Shown: piece after piece, positions 36,387 to 45,683 of the stretch | How positions within the stretch are numbered: position 1 is the stretch's first letter | Layout of the letters: each line of letters opens with the position of its first letter | From: Rhizobiales bacterium IMCC20636 | Lineage (GTDB): Bacteria; Pseudomonadota; Alphaproteobacteria; Rhizobiales; GCA-2746425 | Direction of reading: 5' to 3' | NCBI GenBank assembly: GCA_016865015.1 | Contig: CP018226.1 | Span: 2,635,001-2,699,000 of the forward strand | DNA length: 64,000 nucleotides | Position numbers and translations under genes: made by a program | Notes under the pieces: generated by a model | The model's database searches: none | Seen by the model: only the letters and a program-made list of their open reading frames with translations | Told to the model about the DNA's origin: nothing

Positions 36387-37565
36387 TTACGTCGCCTGTT
36401 TGGGGCGAACGGATGCGTCTTCCGATTTTTCGGCATCCGGTTGACGGATGTGATGTTTTCCCAAAACCGTCTTGTAAAGCTGCAAGGTCTGGTCAGCCAT
36501 GGTTTTGACACTATGTCGCGCATTGACCATTTCGCGGCCGGCATCTCCAAGACGCTGTCGCGTATCCGCATTCGAAAGCTTGAGGATAGCATCCACGGCA
36601 CTTTCCGGATTGCCAAGAGGATAGAGAAAACCGTTCTCGCCGTCGTTGACGACATCCCGGTTGCCAACGACCTGGCTTGCAACAATCGGCAGGCCCTCGG
36701 ACATAGCTTCCAGCAATGCCAGTGGCATTCCTTCCCAAGTCGCAGTTGAGATCAACATATCCGAACGCCGGTAAATGCGCCGTACGTCCGAGACGGCTCC
36801 GGTCATAGTGACAAAGCCATCAAGCGATCGGTCTGCGAGTTTCCGTTCAAAGGCGTCCTTGCCCTGCCCCACACCCAATACGGTGAGATGGAAACCGTTG
36901 GGAATGTCTCGCTGAGATAAAATATCAACAATTTCCAGCAACTCATCGGGGTTCTTTTGTGCATCAAATCTGGAAACAGTGACCAGGTTGAGTGGCTTGC
37001 CATCCACATCAACATGGTGCCGCCGCAGACCGTTCGGAACGCCGTTGGGAATGACCGTCAACTGATGCGCCTTGGCGACATGCTGAGCAACGGTCTCGAT
37101 TTTTTCACCCTCCGACACGCAGATGCATGCATCCGTGACCTTGCCGAGGATCAAATCCAACCAGATATTGTGGTCCAAATACCAATGCTTATCTTTGGCG
37201 TCGGGACTCATTCCGTGTTGTGTGTGAACAACCTGTCGTCCGGTCAACAGCGCGATTAACCGTCCATATACACCACCGCCTTTTCCATGAGAGTGGATCA
37301 GATCGATTTTGTTGTCCCGGACGGCACGCGCCATTCTTCTGAAAGCTGAAATTTGCAATCGGCGATGAGGAATTTCAACCATCCGGTCCTGACCCAAAAG
37401 GGTTGCCAGACGTTGATAATAGGGCCGATCATGCGGGCATACGATGTAGAACTCAACCTGGTCCTGCAAGGCTTTTACAAGCTGAAGCACGTGTTCAGGT
37501 GCGCCACCGGTATCGGCACGTACGATACTTATCATAACACGCGGCAATGATTTTATTTCGGCCAT
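36387..37565 (-). CDS. Glycosyltransferase family 4 protein
   Basis: 392 residues, GT-B fold without signal peptide. N-terminal acceptor domain has 'HSHGKGGGVYGRLIALLTG' and 'VHTQHGMSPDAKDKHWYLD'; the C-terminal donor domain has 'VTVSRFDAQKNPDELLEIVD' and the GT4 E-x7-E motif 'WEGMPLALLEAMSEGLPIVAS'. It would transfer a sugar from a nucleotide donor onto a lipid-linked or capsule acceptor. Coupled to galE. Specific linkage unknown. Confidence 0.93.
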   Translation of the reverse strand: MAEIKSLPRVMISIVRADTGGAPEHVLQLVKALQDQVEFYIVCPHDRPYYQRLATLLGQDRMVEIPHRRLQISAFRRMARAVRDNKIDLIHSHGKGGGVYGRLIALLTGRQVVHTQHGMSPDAKDKHWYLDHNIWLDLILGKVTDACICVSEGEKIETVAQHVAKAHQLTVIPNGVPNGLRRHHVDVDGKPLNLVTVSRFDAQKNPDELLEIVDILSQRDIPNGFHLTVLGVGQGKDAFERKLADRSLDGFVTMTGAVSDVRRIYRRSDMLISTATWEGMPLALLEAMSEGLPIVASQVVGNRDVVNDGENGFLYPLGNPESAVDAILKLSNADTRQRLGDAGREMVNARHSVKTMADQTLQLYKTVLGKHHIRQPDAEKSEDASVRPKQAT

Positions 37566-37627
37566 TTTTGAATCCCGTTACTATAGGGATCAAATACGCT
37601 GTTTCTGTCTAATATTTTCTTAAAGCC

Positions 37628-37663
37628 AGCGCAGGGTATTCAAAGGATTATCCCACCTGCGCT
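37628..37663. repeat. Inverted repeat between glycosyltransferase and L,D-transpeptidase genes
   Basis: Perfect 8-bp arms AGCGCAGG and CCTGCGCT separated by 20 nt lie in the 270-base divergent intergenic region. It could be an operator or a transcript hairpin; no T-run follows. Nothing else was recognised in the region, which must hold the promoters of both genes. Confidence 0.3.
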
Positions 37664-37834
37664 TTACGATTTGTTCATACATAGTGAGATTTGACAAGAA
37701 AAGACCATATTTACGCTGTTTTCCGAACACTATGTGGCCAAAATACCATTGCCAGTTTTTTTACGGATCAGCATTATGTTGCTTGGGATTCGCGGTCGGC
37801 TCACGGTTGCGGCAAACTTTTTGGAGCACACATA

Positions 37835-38431
37835 ATGTTTTTGAAACGGCTATTCTTGGCTGTTGCACTGGTCCTGACAGGCAGTGCAGTTGCCCCCTTC
37901 GGTGATGGCGGCGCGGAAGCGCGGCAAGTCTTTGACCCTTCTTCACGCACATGGCGCGAAATTGGACCAACTGCAAAATATGGCAAGTCCAAGATCAAAC
38001 GGAAAATGATCCGCTACGACACCAAGCAGAAGCCCGGCACCATTGTCGTCAATACCAAAGAGCGTCGCCTGTATCACGTCCAGGGTAATGGCAAAGCCAT
38101 GCGCTACGGCATCGGCGTTGGTCGGGATGGGTTCCAATGGTCCGGAACTCATCGTGTGTCCCGCAAAGCTGAGTGGCCGGGTTGGACACCACCTGCTGCC
38201 ATGCGCAAACGTCAGCCGGGCCTTCCAGCCTATATGCCGGGCGGAATCAGCAATCCACTGGGTGCCCGCGCACTTTACATCGGCAGCACGATTTACCGCA
38301 TTCACGGCTCCAATGAGCCTTGGTCAATTGGTCAGGCGGTTTCTTCCGGCTGTATCAGAATGACAAACCAGGATGTCGAACATCTCTACGAGCGCGTACG
38401 TGTTGGCGCAAAGGTGATTGTTGTTCGCTGA
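37835..38431 (+). CDS. L,D-transpeptidase (YkuD domain), exported
   Basis: 198 residues from the ATG at 37835 with GGAG upstream; the longer frame from 37691 lacks support. The N-terminal hydrophobic segment 'MFLKRLFLAVALVLTGSAVA' is a signal peptide. The YkuD domain (about 68-198) starts 'GTIVVNTKERRLYHVQ' and has the active-site segments 'YRIHGSNEPWSIGQ' and 'SSGCIRMTNQDV' with catalytic cysteine 173. Such enzymes make 3-3 crosslinks in peptidoglycan or attach outer-membrane proteins to it. Followed by a strong terminator. Confidence 0.94.
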   Translation: MFLKRLFLAVALVLTGSAVAPFGDGGAEARQVFDPSSRTWREIGPTAKYGKSKIKRKMIRYDTKQKPGTIVVNTKERRLYHVQGNGKAMRYGIGVGRDGFQWSGTHRVSRKAEWPGWTPPAAMRKRQPGLPAYMPGGISNPLGARALYIGSTIYRIHGSNEPWSIGQAVSSGCIRMTNQDVEHLYERVRVGAKVIVVR

Positions 38432-38453
38432 TTTTCGAATTGGCAATTGACTG

Positions 38454-38483
38454 AAAAAACCGGCTCTTGCAGCCGGTTTTTTT
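38454..38483. terminator. Bidirectional intrinsic terminator
   Basis: A stem AAAAAACCGGCT / AGCCGGTTTTTT with loop CTTGC and a run of seven T on the plus strand, located 22 nt after the L,D-transpeptidase stop. A/T runs on both flanks allow it also to end the convergent DUF971 transcript (stop at 38499). Confidence 0.88.
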
Positions 38484-38498
38484 ATACCGAAAATGCCT

Positions 38499-38864
38499 CT
38501 AAGGCGTACGTTTCAGGCCTTTTTCTTCCAGTTCAGCCAGATAGGCCTTCCATAAGTCTTCTTTCTGCGCACCCATTTCATTGAAATAAGCCCATGAGAA
38601 GAGACCGGTATTGTGCATGTCATCAAAACTGATGCGAACTGCATAATTGCCAACAGGGTCTATCTTCATGATCTCGACATTCTGTTTGCCCGCAACCGTC
38701 TGCTTCTGTTCGCGTGAATGGCCCTGCACCTCCGCACTTGGTGAATGAACCCGCAGAAACTCTGCCGTAAATGACACTGGTTCTTGGTTTTCAAACACAA
38801 GCGTCAAGCTTTTCTTGTCGCGGCTGACCCGAATTTCCTTAGGCCAGGAAACCTCTTCAGACAT
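38499..38864 (-). CDS. DUF971 (gamma-butyrobetaine hydroxylase-like N-terminal domain) protein
   Basis: 121 residues. The whole protein is one DUF971/GBBH-like N-terminal domain: 'WPKEIRVSRDKKSLTLVFEN', 'FTAEFLRVHSPSAEVQGH', 'VGNYAVRISFDDMHNTGLFS' and 'WAYFNEMG'. In longer proteins this domain is fused to gamma-butyrobetaine hydroxylase or to Mrp-type iron-sulfur carriers such as plant HCF101. Here it stands alone, divergent from moaA and 3.5 kb from an mrp gene, which suggests a part in iron-sulfur protein assembly. Function not established. Confidence 0.9.
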   Translation of the reverse strand: MSEEVSWPKEIRVSRDKKSLTLVFENQEPVSFTAEFLRVHSPSAEVQGHSREQKQTVAGKQNVEIMKIDPVGNYAVRISFDDMHNTGLFSWAYFNEMGAQKEDLWKAYLAELEEKGLKRTP

Positions 38865-38964
38865 TGGGGTATCCTTCTGTTGTTCTGTGCATCGATAATT
38901 CCATGCACCGAGAATAAAAAGCGCGCTTTGTCATCGTAGCGGTTGTCACTCAGCTACTTTCGCT

Positions 38965-38980
38965 ACACATAGGTATGTGT
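38965..38980. promoter_or_regulatory. Palindrome in the DUF971-moaA intergenic region (candidate operator)
   Basis: ACACATA and TATGTGT arms, perfectly complementary, with a 2-nt spacer, lie midway between the divergent DUF971 and moaA genes (50 nt before the moaA start). The size and position suit a dimeric transcription factor. No matching copy was noticed elsewhere in the window. Confidence 0.35.
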
Positions 38981-39029
38981 GTAAAGTCACCAAAGACAAG
39001 CGTAATAGCGCAGATACCGGGAGAACAGC

Positions 39030-40058
39030 ATGAGCCAGTCAGGCGAGTCCGCAGCAAAGACAGCGCAAATGATCGATCCTTTTGGCCGAACCGTGTCCTA
39101 TCTGCGCGTGTCCGTCACTGATCGCTGTGACTTTCGCTGTGTCTACTGCATGGCGGAAGACATGACTTTTTTGCCAAAACAGGACGTCCTGTCACTGGAA
39201 GAGCTAGATCGATTGTGTTCGGCCTTCGTGGCAAAAGGGGTCCGAAAGCTGCGTTTGACCGGCGGAGAACCGCTGGTTCGCAAGAACATCATGCAATTGT
39301 TCCGTTCGTTGGGTCGGCATCTTGAAAGCGGGGCGCTTGAAGAACTTACCGTTACCACCAACGGATCTCAATTGGCACGCCATGCCGCAGAACTTGCTGA
39401 TTGCGGGGTCAAACGTATCAATGTGTCGATCGACACTCTGGACCACGACAAGTTCAAGGCGATTACGCGTTGGGGGGATCTGGGCCGTGTGATGGAAGGG
39501 CTTCAGGCCGCGCAGAAGGCCGGACTTGCAGTCAAGATAAATGCGGTTGCGCTGAAAGGCGTCAATGAGCATGAAATCGAAGACATGATGAAATGGGCTC
39601 ATGGCGAAGGCATGGATATCACCTTCATCGAAACCATGCCCCTGGGCGAGATCAGTGAAGATCGGACTGACCAGTATTTGCCGCTGTCTCTTGTGCGCGA
39701 ACGATTGCAGGAGCGGTATACATTAACTGACATTCCCTACAAAACGGGTGGTCCGGCGCGTTATGTTGAAGTTGCCGAGACTGGCGGTCGTCTGGGTTTC
39801 ATCACACCGCTGACTCATAATTTTTGTGAAAGCTGCAACCGGGTGCGTGTGACCTGCACAGGAACCTTGTTCATGTGTCTTGGACAGGATGACGCCGCAG
39901 ATCTTCGCGCACCGTTGCGCGCATCAGAAAGTGACGACTTGCTGAGCGCTGCCATTGATGAGGCAATCACGCGAAAGCCAAAAGGACACGATTTTGTGAT
40001 TGAGCGTCAAAGCAGCAGGCCAGCGGTTTCGCGACATATGAGTGTCACGGGCGGCTAG
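39030..40058 (+). CDS. moaA: GTP 3',8-cyclase (molybdenum cofactor synthesis)
   Basis: 342 residues with GGGAGAACAGC before the ATG. Radical-SAM enzyme converting GTP to 3',8-cyclo-dihydro-GTP, the first step of molybdopterin synthesis. N-terminal cluster motif CDFRCVYCM, '[13 protein letters not shown]', the C-terminal cluster '[11 protein letters not shown] ... MCLG', and the terminal GG dipeptide required for activity ('SVTGG') are all present. Other moa genes are not adjacent. Its product is needed by the xanthine dehydrogenase encoded at 26.9-30.7 kb. Confidence 0.97.
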   Translation: MSQSGESAAKTAQMIDPFGRTVSYLRVSVTDRCDFRCVYCMAEDMTFLPKQDVLSLEELDRLCSAFVAKGVRKLRLTGGEPLVRKNIMQLFRSLGRHLESGALEELTVTTNGSQLARHAAELADCGVKRINVSIDTLDHDKFKAITRWGDLGRVMEGLQAAQKAGLAVKINAVALKGVNEHEIEDMMKWAHGEGMDITFIETMPLGEISEDRTDQYLPLSLVRERLQERYTLTDIPYKTGGPARYVEVAETGGRLGFITPLTHNFCESCNRVRVTCTGTLFMCLGQDDAADLRAPLRASESDDLLSAAIDEAITRKPKGHDFVIERQSSRPAVSRHMSVTGG

Positions 40059-40184
40059 CTTCAGCAGCCAAGGCCTTTACAGTCACAAGCTGAATCTGCG
40101 AAGATTGCAATTCTGCGAATAACAGGCAGAAACAGACTCACCTGCGCCGATCTTGCGCCTAAAAGAAATCGTTTAGTTCATATA

Positions 40185-41411
40185 ATGGATATCCAATCAG
40201 GAAGCGGGCCGCTGCCAACCCGCCAGCTTGCCCCAACGCCTCCGCTCATCATACTTGTCATTATCGCCATGCTGGGGCCACTGGCCCTCAACATCTTTCT
40301 GCCATCGATGTTGGGCATTCAGGCCCATTTTCAGACAAGTTTTTCGGCCGTCCAGCTGGGTCTGTCATTGTTTCTGGTCTCACTTGCCGTCGCCCAACTG
40401 GTTCTTGGAACCATGTCCGACAGATTCGGCAGACGCCCGGTCCTGCTGGCTGGAACGGGCCTGTTTCTGTTCGGCACACTGGTCTGTCTGTTTGCGCCAG
40501 CGATTGAGTATTTTCTGATAGGTCGCGTGATACAGGGGTTTGGCGGCTCCGCCGGATTGATTTTGGGTCGAGCCATTCTGCGTGACATGTATGACCGTGA
40601 TCAAGCCGCCAGCATGATTGGTTATGTGACGATGGGCATGGCCGTCGCGCCGATGATCGGGCCGGCAATTGCGGGGTATCTGGACAAGTATTTCGGCTGG
40701 CAAAGCAGCTTCTGGCTGCTCCTGGTGTTTGCGATCGGCGTTCTGACCGCATCCTATCTGAAAGTCACGGAAACCAACAAGAATCCAATTCCCTCAATCG
40801 ACTTCAAAAGTCTCTACCAATCCTATCATGATCTGATGCAAATCAGGATTTTCTGGTTTTATACGGGCCTTTCAAGCTGCACAACGGGCATGTTTTTTGC
40901 CTTCCTTGGCGGAGCGCCCTTCATCAGTGAAAAGGTTCTTGGTCTGACACCAGACGTCTACGGTCTTTATTTTGTTTTGGTGGCGCTCGGGTACAGTCTT
41001 GGCAATTTCCTGTCCGGGCGATTTGCGGCAAGGATCGGCGTGTTCCGCATGATCATGGCTGGAAATATATTGGCGATGTCAGCCGTTTGCATCATGGCCA
41101 TCCTGTTTCTGACGTTCGAAGCAAGCGCGCCACTGTTGTTTGGTCCAATGCTGATACTGGGCCTGGCGAACGGCCTTGTTCTGCCAAGCGCCGTGGCTGG
41201 AGCCGTAAGCGTAAATCCAAGGCTTGCCGGATCGGCCTCAGGCCTGATGGGCAGTGTGCAAATGCTGGTTGGTGCGATCCTGAGCTATCTGATGGGCATC
41301 ATACTGCCACTGGCAGCGGTTCCAACGGTCTGGCCACTGATTGTGGCCATGTTCATAGCGGTTTGCATTTCGTTCGGTTTCGTCAATATGCTCAAAACAG
41401 CAGAGACATAG
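40185..41411 (+). CDS. Bcr/CflA family multidrug efflux MFS transporter
   Basis: 408 residues, twelve predicted membrane helices. DHA1-type motif A 'GTMSDRFGRRPVLLAG' and motif 'GRVIQGFGGSAGLILGRAIL' with 'RDMYDRDQAASMIGYV' are those of Bcr/CflA drug exporters. Inner-membrane proton antiporter exporting drugs such as bicyclomycin or sulfonamides in relatives. Single gene, no adjacent regulator. Confidence 0.92.
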   Translation: MDIQSGSGPLPTRQLAPTPPLIILVIIAMLGPLALNIFLPSMLGIQAHFQTSFSAVQLGLSLFLVSLAVAQLVLGTMSDRFGRRPVLLAGTGLFLFGTLVCLFAPAIEYFLIGRVIQGFGGSAGLILGRAILRDMYDRDQAASMIGYVTMGMAVAPMIGPAIAGYLDKYFGWQSSFWLLLVFAIGVLTASYLKVTETNKNPIPSIDFKSLYQSYHDLMQIRIFWFYTGLSSCTTGMFFAFLGGAPFISEKVLGLTPDVYGLYFVLVALGYSLGNFLSGRFAARIGVFRMIMAGNILAMSAVCIMAILFLTFEASAPLLFGPMLILGLANGLVLPSAVAGAVSVNPRLAGSASGLMGSVQMLVGAILSYLMGIILPLAAVPTVWPLIVAMFIAVCISFGFVNMLKTAET

Positions 41412-41440
41412 TCAGCATTTTCTGTTGGGCTGCCTCAGCC

Positions 41441-42376
41441 TTATCCGGCGCTGTCACCAATATGTTGCTCATTACGCTTTTGTGCCAGAAGCACCTGTTT
41501 GTGCCGTTCTTCTGCGCGTTTGTGTTCTGACTCGCTACGGCTGTCCTTGCAATGGTGGCAATGAACGCCCGCGCGGTATTCTGCCCGCTCCAGATCCGCC
41601 TCTGACAAAGGCATACGGCAACCGAAGCACAGGACATGCGGCCCCTCGGTCAGACCGTGCTGGACCGAGACACGTTGATCAAACACAAAACAATCGCCAT
41701 GCCACAGGCTTTGGTCTTCAGGAACTTCTTCAAGATATTTCAAGATCCCCCCCTGGAGATGATAGACCTCATCAAAACCCTGCTGCTTCATGAAAGCAGT
41801 GGCCTTTTCGCAGCGGATTCCGCCCGTACAGAACATGGCGACCTTTGGCTTGTCTATCGCATCCCGGTTTGCCTCAACCCACGCAGGAAAATCTCGGAAA
41901 GATTTGGTCTTGGGGTCGACAGCGCCATCAAATGTGCCGATCGCCACTTCGTAGTCATTGCGGGTATCAATCACGATGGTATCAGGATCTGAAATCAATG
42001 CGTTCCACGCCTGTGGTGGCACGTAAGTGCCCACGCTTTTCAACGGGTCAACGCCGTCGATGCCCATTGTCACGATCTCTTTCTTGAGCCGCACCTTCAT
42101 GCGATAGAATGGCATATCGCCGGAGCGGCTTTCCTTGTGCTCCAATTCGGTGAACTCAGGGAACTTCCGCAGGCCCTGCAGGCAGTCGTGTATATCCTGT
42201 TCCGTGCCAGCAATGGTTCCATTTATGCCTTCTGTTGCCAGCAGCAGCGATCCCTTGATGCGCAATTGATCGCAAAGCTGCTTGATAGGCTCTTGCAACG
42301 CCGCCGGGTCTTCAACCGTTGTGAAGCGATACAGAGCAGCAACCAGAAAACCTTTATTCTCAGTCGTTTGATTCAT
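41441..42376 (-). CDS. trhO: tRNA uridine(34) hydroxylase, rhodanese family
   Basis: 311 residues from the ATG at 42376; the longer frame lies inside mrp. TrhO (YceA) hydroxylates U34 of tRNAs to ho5U using oxygen. N-terminal '[20 protein letters not shown]' and '[16 protein letters not shown]', then a rhodanese domain with the active loop '[15 protein letters not shown]', and a C-terminal cysteine-rich segment ([10 protein letters not shown] ... CHHCKD). The start overlaps the mrp stop by 17 nt, so the two genes are co-translated. Confidence 0.93.
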   Translation of the reverse strand: MNQTTENKGFLVAALYRFTTVEDPAALQEPIKQLCDQLRIKGSLLLATEGINGTIAGTEQDIHDCLQGLRKFPEFTELEHKESRSGDMPFYRMKVRLKKEIVTMGIDGVDPLKSVGTYVPPQAWNALISDPDTIVIDTRNDYEVAIGTFDGAVDPKTKSFRDFPAWVEANRDAIDKPKVAMFCTGGIRCEKATAFMKQQGFDEVYHLQGGILKYLEEVPEDQSLWHGDCFVFDQRVSVQHGLTEGPHVLCFGCRMPLSEADLERAEYRAGVHCHHCKDSRSESEHKRAEERHKQVLLAQKRNEQHIGDSAG

Positions 42377-43562
42377 TTTCTTCGTCATCTGATTCAAATA
42401 TGATTTTGGGTGCTGGCTTCGCGTCTTTTGCCTTGCTGCCATCAAGCCGCTGCCAGATGGTTTCGGCCATACGCTTATAAAGCTTGGCGTGCACACCATC
42501 CGGTTCGCTCACCACAACGGGCTCTCCCGCATCGGACTTTTCCCGGATCGTGATATGCAATGGCACTGCGCCCAGAAAACGCACGCCCAATTTGGTTGCT
42601 TCTTTTTCAGCGCCGCCGTGACCGAAAATATCAGTCCTGTGGCCGCATTTCGGGCACATATGGTAGCTCATATTTTCCACAATTCCCAAAATGGGAACGT
42701 TGGTCTTCTTGAACATGTTAAGGCCCTTACGGGCATCAATCAGCGCCAGATCCTGTGGCGTCGAAACAATCACTGCACCAGCCAGCGGAACCTGTTGCGC
42801 CATCGTCAATTGCGCGTCGCCCGTGCCAGGTGGCATATCCACCACAAGCACATCGAGTTCGCCCCAAGCAACCTCCTTCATCATCTGATTGAGCGCGGAG
42901 ATCACCATGGGTCCGCGCCAGATCATTGGTGTTTCTTCATCAACAAGAAAACCAATGGACATCACCTTGAGCCCAAAACCATCCATCGGCTGAAGGATCT
43001 TGCCGTCGGCATCCACAGGCTGTGGCTTGCCCTTGATACCCAAGAGACGCGGCATTGACGGTCCGTAAATATCGGCATCCAAAATACCAACCTTCAGGCC
43101 CAAATCCTGCAGGCCCAATGCCAGATTGACGGAGGTGGTGGATTTGCCAACGCCCCCCTTTCCGGATGCAACAGCGATGATGTGCTTGATACCCGGAATG
43201 CCTTGCGGCTGTGAGGACTGTTGCGCAGTTGCGGTTGGACGCTGCTGTTGTGGCTTGCCCGCAGGATTCTGCATCGCTGGTTTGGGCGGTGCTGTTTCCA
43301 GACTTTGACTGGCTTCCTTTTCAGCCGTCAGCGCGACCAAAACATCCTTGACACCGTCAATATCCCGGACGACCTGCTCGGCGGCCTGGCGAAGTGGTTC
43401 CAATTCCTGTGCCCGCTCTGCTGGAACGGTAATCGAGAATATGACCTTCTCTTCACCAATGAAAATATCCGATATCAGCCCCAGCGAGACGATATCGCCT
43501 TCCAGATCAGGACCTTTTACGCGGCTAAGCTGTTCTAAAATATGTTCTTTTGTTACAGTCAT
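42360..43562 (-). CDS. Mrp/ApbC iron-sulfur carrier ATPase
   Basis: 400 residues. N-terminal DUF59/MIP18 domain (about 5-80), a low-complexity linker rich in Gln, Pro and Ala (about 85-125), and a P-loop ATPase with '[19 protein letters not shown]', switch '[13 protein letters not shown]' and the CxxC motif '[18 protein letters not shown]' that holds a bridging 4Fe-4S cluster in the dimer. It carries and transfers iron-sulfur clusters in the cytoplasm. Upstream of and overlapping trhO. Confidence 0.95.
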   Translation of the reverse strand: MTVTKEHILEQLSRVKGPDLEGDIVSLGLISDIFIGEEKVIFSITVPAERAQELEPLRQAAEQVVRDIDGVKDVLVALTAEKEASQSLETAPPKPAMQNPAGKPQQQRPTATAQQSSQPQGIPGIKHIIAVASGKGGVGKSTTSVNLALGLQDLGLKVGILDADIYGPSMPRLLGIKGKPQPVDADGKILQPMDGFGLKVMSIGFLVDEETPMIWRGPMVISALNQMMKEVAWGELDVLVVDMPPGTGDAQLTMAQQVPLAGAVIVSTPQDLALIDARKGLNMFKKTNVPILGIVENMSYHMCPKCGHRTDIFGHGGAEKEATKLGVRFLGAVPLHITIREKSDAGEPVVVSEPDGVHAKLYKRMAETIWQRLDGSKAKDAKPAPKIIFESDDEENESND

Positions 43563-43699
43563 AGGTGTGCTTTGTCTGTGCTATTGGAGTGGCACGATGC
43601 CGTGCGTCAAGACCTTATGCGGGGAAGTTGTAACACGGTCAACATTGCTTTTATTCAAGGCGTTGTCGGCAACCCTGGATCAACAGCTTGTGATCACCG

Positions 43700-44641
43700 T
43701 CATTGGACTGAACTTTTAATCCGACTTCTCAGCACCCGCGACCAGTGTTTGTCATAAACAAATATCCATTGACCTGGAAACCGGATGAAGAATTGCTCCA
43801 GCGCGCTCAGCCATTTCTGGGTGGTGGCGAGCACATCGGATGCAACAATTGGCTCGCCCAAATGCAATATGATGTCAGTTTTGGTCTGCTCTACCATCAC
43901 CGGCAAAATGGGCACCTTGCATTTTGCAGCAAAGCGGGCTGGCCAGCCCGGAACACCAACGGGCACACCAAATGCGATGGCCCGGACATTGTCGCGTTCC
44001 TTCGAGATCGGCTCGTCTTCCGGCGGTGGCTGTTTTATTCGATCAACCGTTCCAATCACCAGTTTACCGTTGCGCAGAGCCTTCAGCACGGTGCGGGCAA
44101 CGATGGCTTCATTATTTCGACGCACATCCAGAACCTCACATCCCATATTAGCAAAATATCGCCTTTGCGCCTGTGCACGAGAGTCCTTTTTGGGCTCTCG
44201 GATCAACATCAGAACATCGTATCTTGCAGCCAGCCCGCGCACCATCAAAAGTGCGCCGTGGCAATGTGGCAGCGCCAGCAAAGCGCCGCCGTGCTGCTTG
44301 ATGATATCGTCCAGTCGATCCTGTTGAGGAATCCTGAGCAATCTGTCTATTGCCTGGGTATTGCCATTGCTGAGCATCTCGATGCGCTGGGCAAACAACA
44401 ACACGCCTGCGACAAAGTCGCGGTATATGATCTTGGGTGTTGCGTGTCCGACAGCTGCCTGCAGCGCAATTGCGGTTTTTCGCATATGGCTGGCTGGAAC
44501 ATAATAAATCAGCCAGAATGCTCCGCGCAGAATGCCATATCCCACATTTTGTACGGGCGTTGATTGTCGCGAAAGCCAGTTCGAAACAGCGTAAGCCTTA
44601 TCTGCGGTGTGGTCCTTGAACCGGGTAAAACTAAATCTCAT
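43700..44641 (-). CDS. LpxL/HtrB-like lysophospholipid acyltransferase superfamily protein, atypical active site
   Basis: 313 residues from the ATG at 44641 (TTGGGATTT upstream); a GTG at 44719 would give 339 residues. The overall pattern is that of LpxL/HtrB acyltransferases: 'GYGILRGAFWLIYYVPASHM' N-terminal hydrophobic stretch, 'GGALLALPHCHGALLMVRGL' where the active-site histidine is expected, 'DVRRNNEAIVARTVLKALRN', and 'GWPARFAAKCKVPILPVMVE'. The canonical H-x4-D/E is not seen: neither histidine of HCHG is followed by an acid at the right distance. It may be an acyltransferase using another acid or a non-catalytic relative. Paired with the VTT gene 84 nt upstream. Confidence 0.7.
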   Translation of the reverse strand: MRFSFTRFKDHTADKAYAVSNWLSRQSTPVQNVGYGILRGAFWLIYYVPASHMRKTAIALQAAVGHATPKIIYRDFVAGVLLFAQRIEMLSNGNTQAIDRLLRIPQQDRLDDIIKQHGGALLALPHCHGALLMVRGLAARYDVLMLIREPKKDSRAQAQRRYFANMGCEVLDVRRNNEAIVARTVLKALRNGKLVIGTVDRIKQPPPEDEPISKERDNVRAIAFGVPVGVPGWPARFAAKCKVPILPVMVEQTKTDIILHLGEPIVASDVLATTQKWLSALEQFFIRFPGQWIFVYDKHWSRVLRSRIKSSVQ

Positions 44642-44725
44642 AAATCCCAACACAGCATTACAGCTAACAGCCGAGCTATCCCGAATTCGGGTTACTCTTG
44701 TCTTGTGATCGTCTAGCACAAGTTC

Positions 44726-45511
44726 TTAGCCAGAAAAGAAATCGATTCCAAAAATCAGAACAATCAACGGAATTGGTGCAACGGCAATCAAGATGGTCAC
44801 GAAGAATGCAGGCAGCGTGTAAAGCTTGCTGATTCCTGCAACCAGCACAATGCCGCCCCCGCCTCCTATGAGAGAATTGCCGGGAATGTTCAATGCAATT
44901 GCCAGTGCGAGGTGACGGTGCTTCAGCAAAAATGGCACGAAACGGTTTGGTGTTTTTGAAATCAGAAATTCCAGCCGCTCGGGCGGTGTCAGCGGCTCCA
45001 CCAGATCAAGCATGCGCTGCATGCGGGTAAAACCGAGCCATTTCAAACAGTTTGTGAGTATCTGAACCGGCAAAAACCGACCGATCAGAAAGCTGAGGCT
45101 CAAGCCCAGAACGGTTGAAAGATAAACGATCACCGCAGTTTTGGGACCTGCCATAATCATCATTGCTATGCCAATTTCAGCCCCCGGCACAAAAGGCACA
45201 GCAAGCACCAGCGCATAAAGCAGCCCGCTGATCAGCACTGCAGGCCGCAGCAAGCTTGGCTCTCCTGCCGGAAACTTGATTTCCACGATGCTGGTCATCC
45301 ATCCAGAAACCAGATTGCCGACGACAAGCAGCAACCCGATACAGGCAATCTGGATCAATAGTCTGACTGGGGAAAAGCGGCTGGCAGACCCGCCTGTCCC
45401 GCTTTTAACATGCTGCCGCTTTTCCGCTTTACTCAAGTTAGGCGCCAATCCATGTCTTTTGGGGGCGTTGCATTTCAGGACGGTTCGAGATTGTCCAACA
45501 CGCCAACGCAT
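44726..45511 (-). CDS. VTT/TVP38-like (DedA superfamily-related) membrane protein
   Basis: 261 residues from the ATG at 45511 (alternative start 45547). A basic cytoplasmic N-terminus is followed by a helix (about 50-70, 'LLIQIACIGLLLVVGNLVSG'), then the VTT core: 'AVPFVPGAEIGIAMMIMAG', 'AVIVYLSTVLGLSLSFLIGR', 'ALNIPGNSLIGGGGGIVLVA' and a last helix. VTT/DedA proteins include lipid scramblases and polyprenyl-phosphate or phospholipid translocases. Next to an acyltransferase-like gene on the same strand, which suggests a membrane-lipid task. Family fairly clear, substrate unknown. Confidence 0.75.
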   Translation of the reverse strand: MRWRVGQSRTVLKCNAPKRHGLAPNLSKAEKRQHVKSGTGGSASRFSPVRLLIQIACIGLLLVVGNLVSGWMTSIVEIKFPAGEPSLLRPAVLISGLLYALVLAVPFVPGAEIGIAMMIMAGPKTAVIVYLSTVLGLSLSFLIGRFLPVQILTNCLKWLGFTRMQRMLDLVEPLTPPERLEFLISKTPNRFVPFLLKHRHLALAIALNIPGNSLIGGGGGIVLVAGISKLYTLPAFFVTILIAVAPIPLIVLIFGIDFFSG

Positions 45512-45683
45512 CCAGAGCCTATACGAATTCCGATAAATGCGATGCAAGCAAATTTCAGATAACTGGCGCGTGACAGGACGCTACGGCAAAATACCGCGAT
45601 CTTATTCTTGTATAAGACTTGAAATGTGCCTCTCCTTGGACAAGACTGTAGCTGATCAAAAAAATAGATCATGGGAGAAACAA

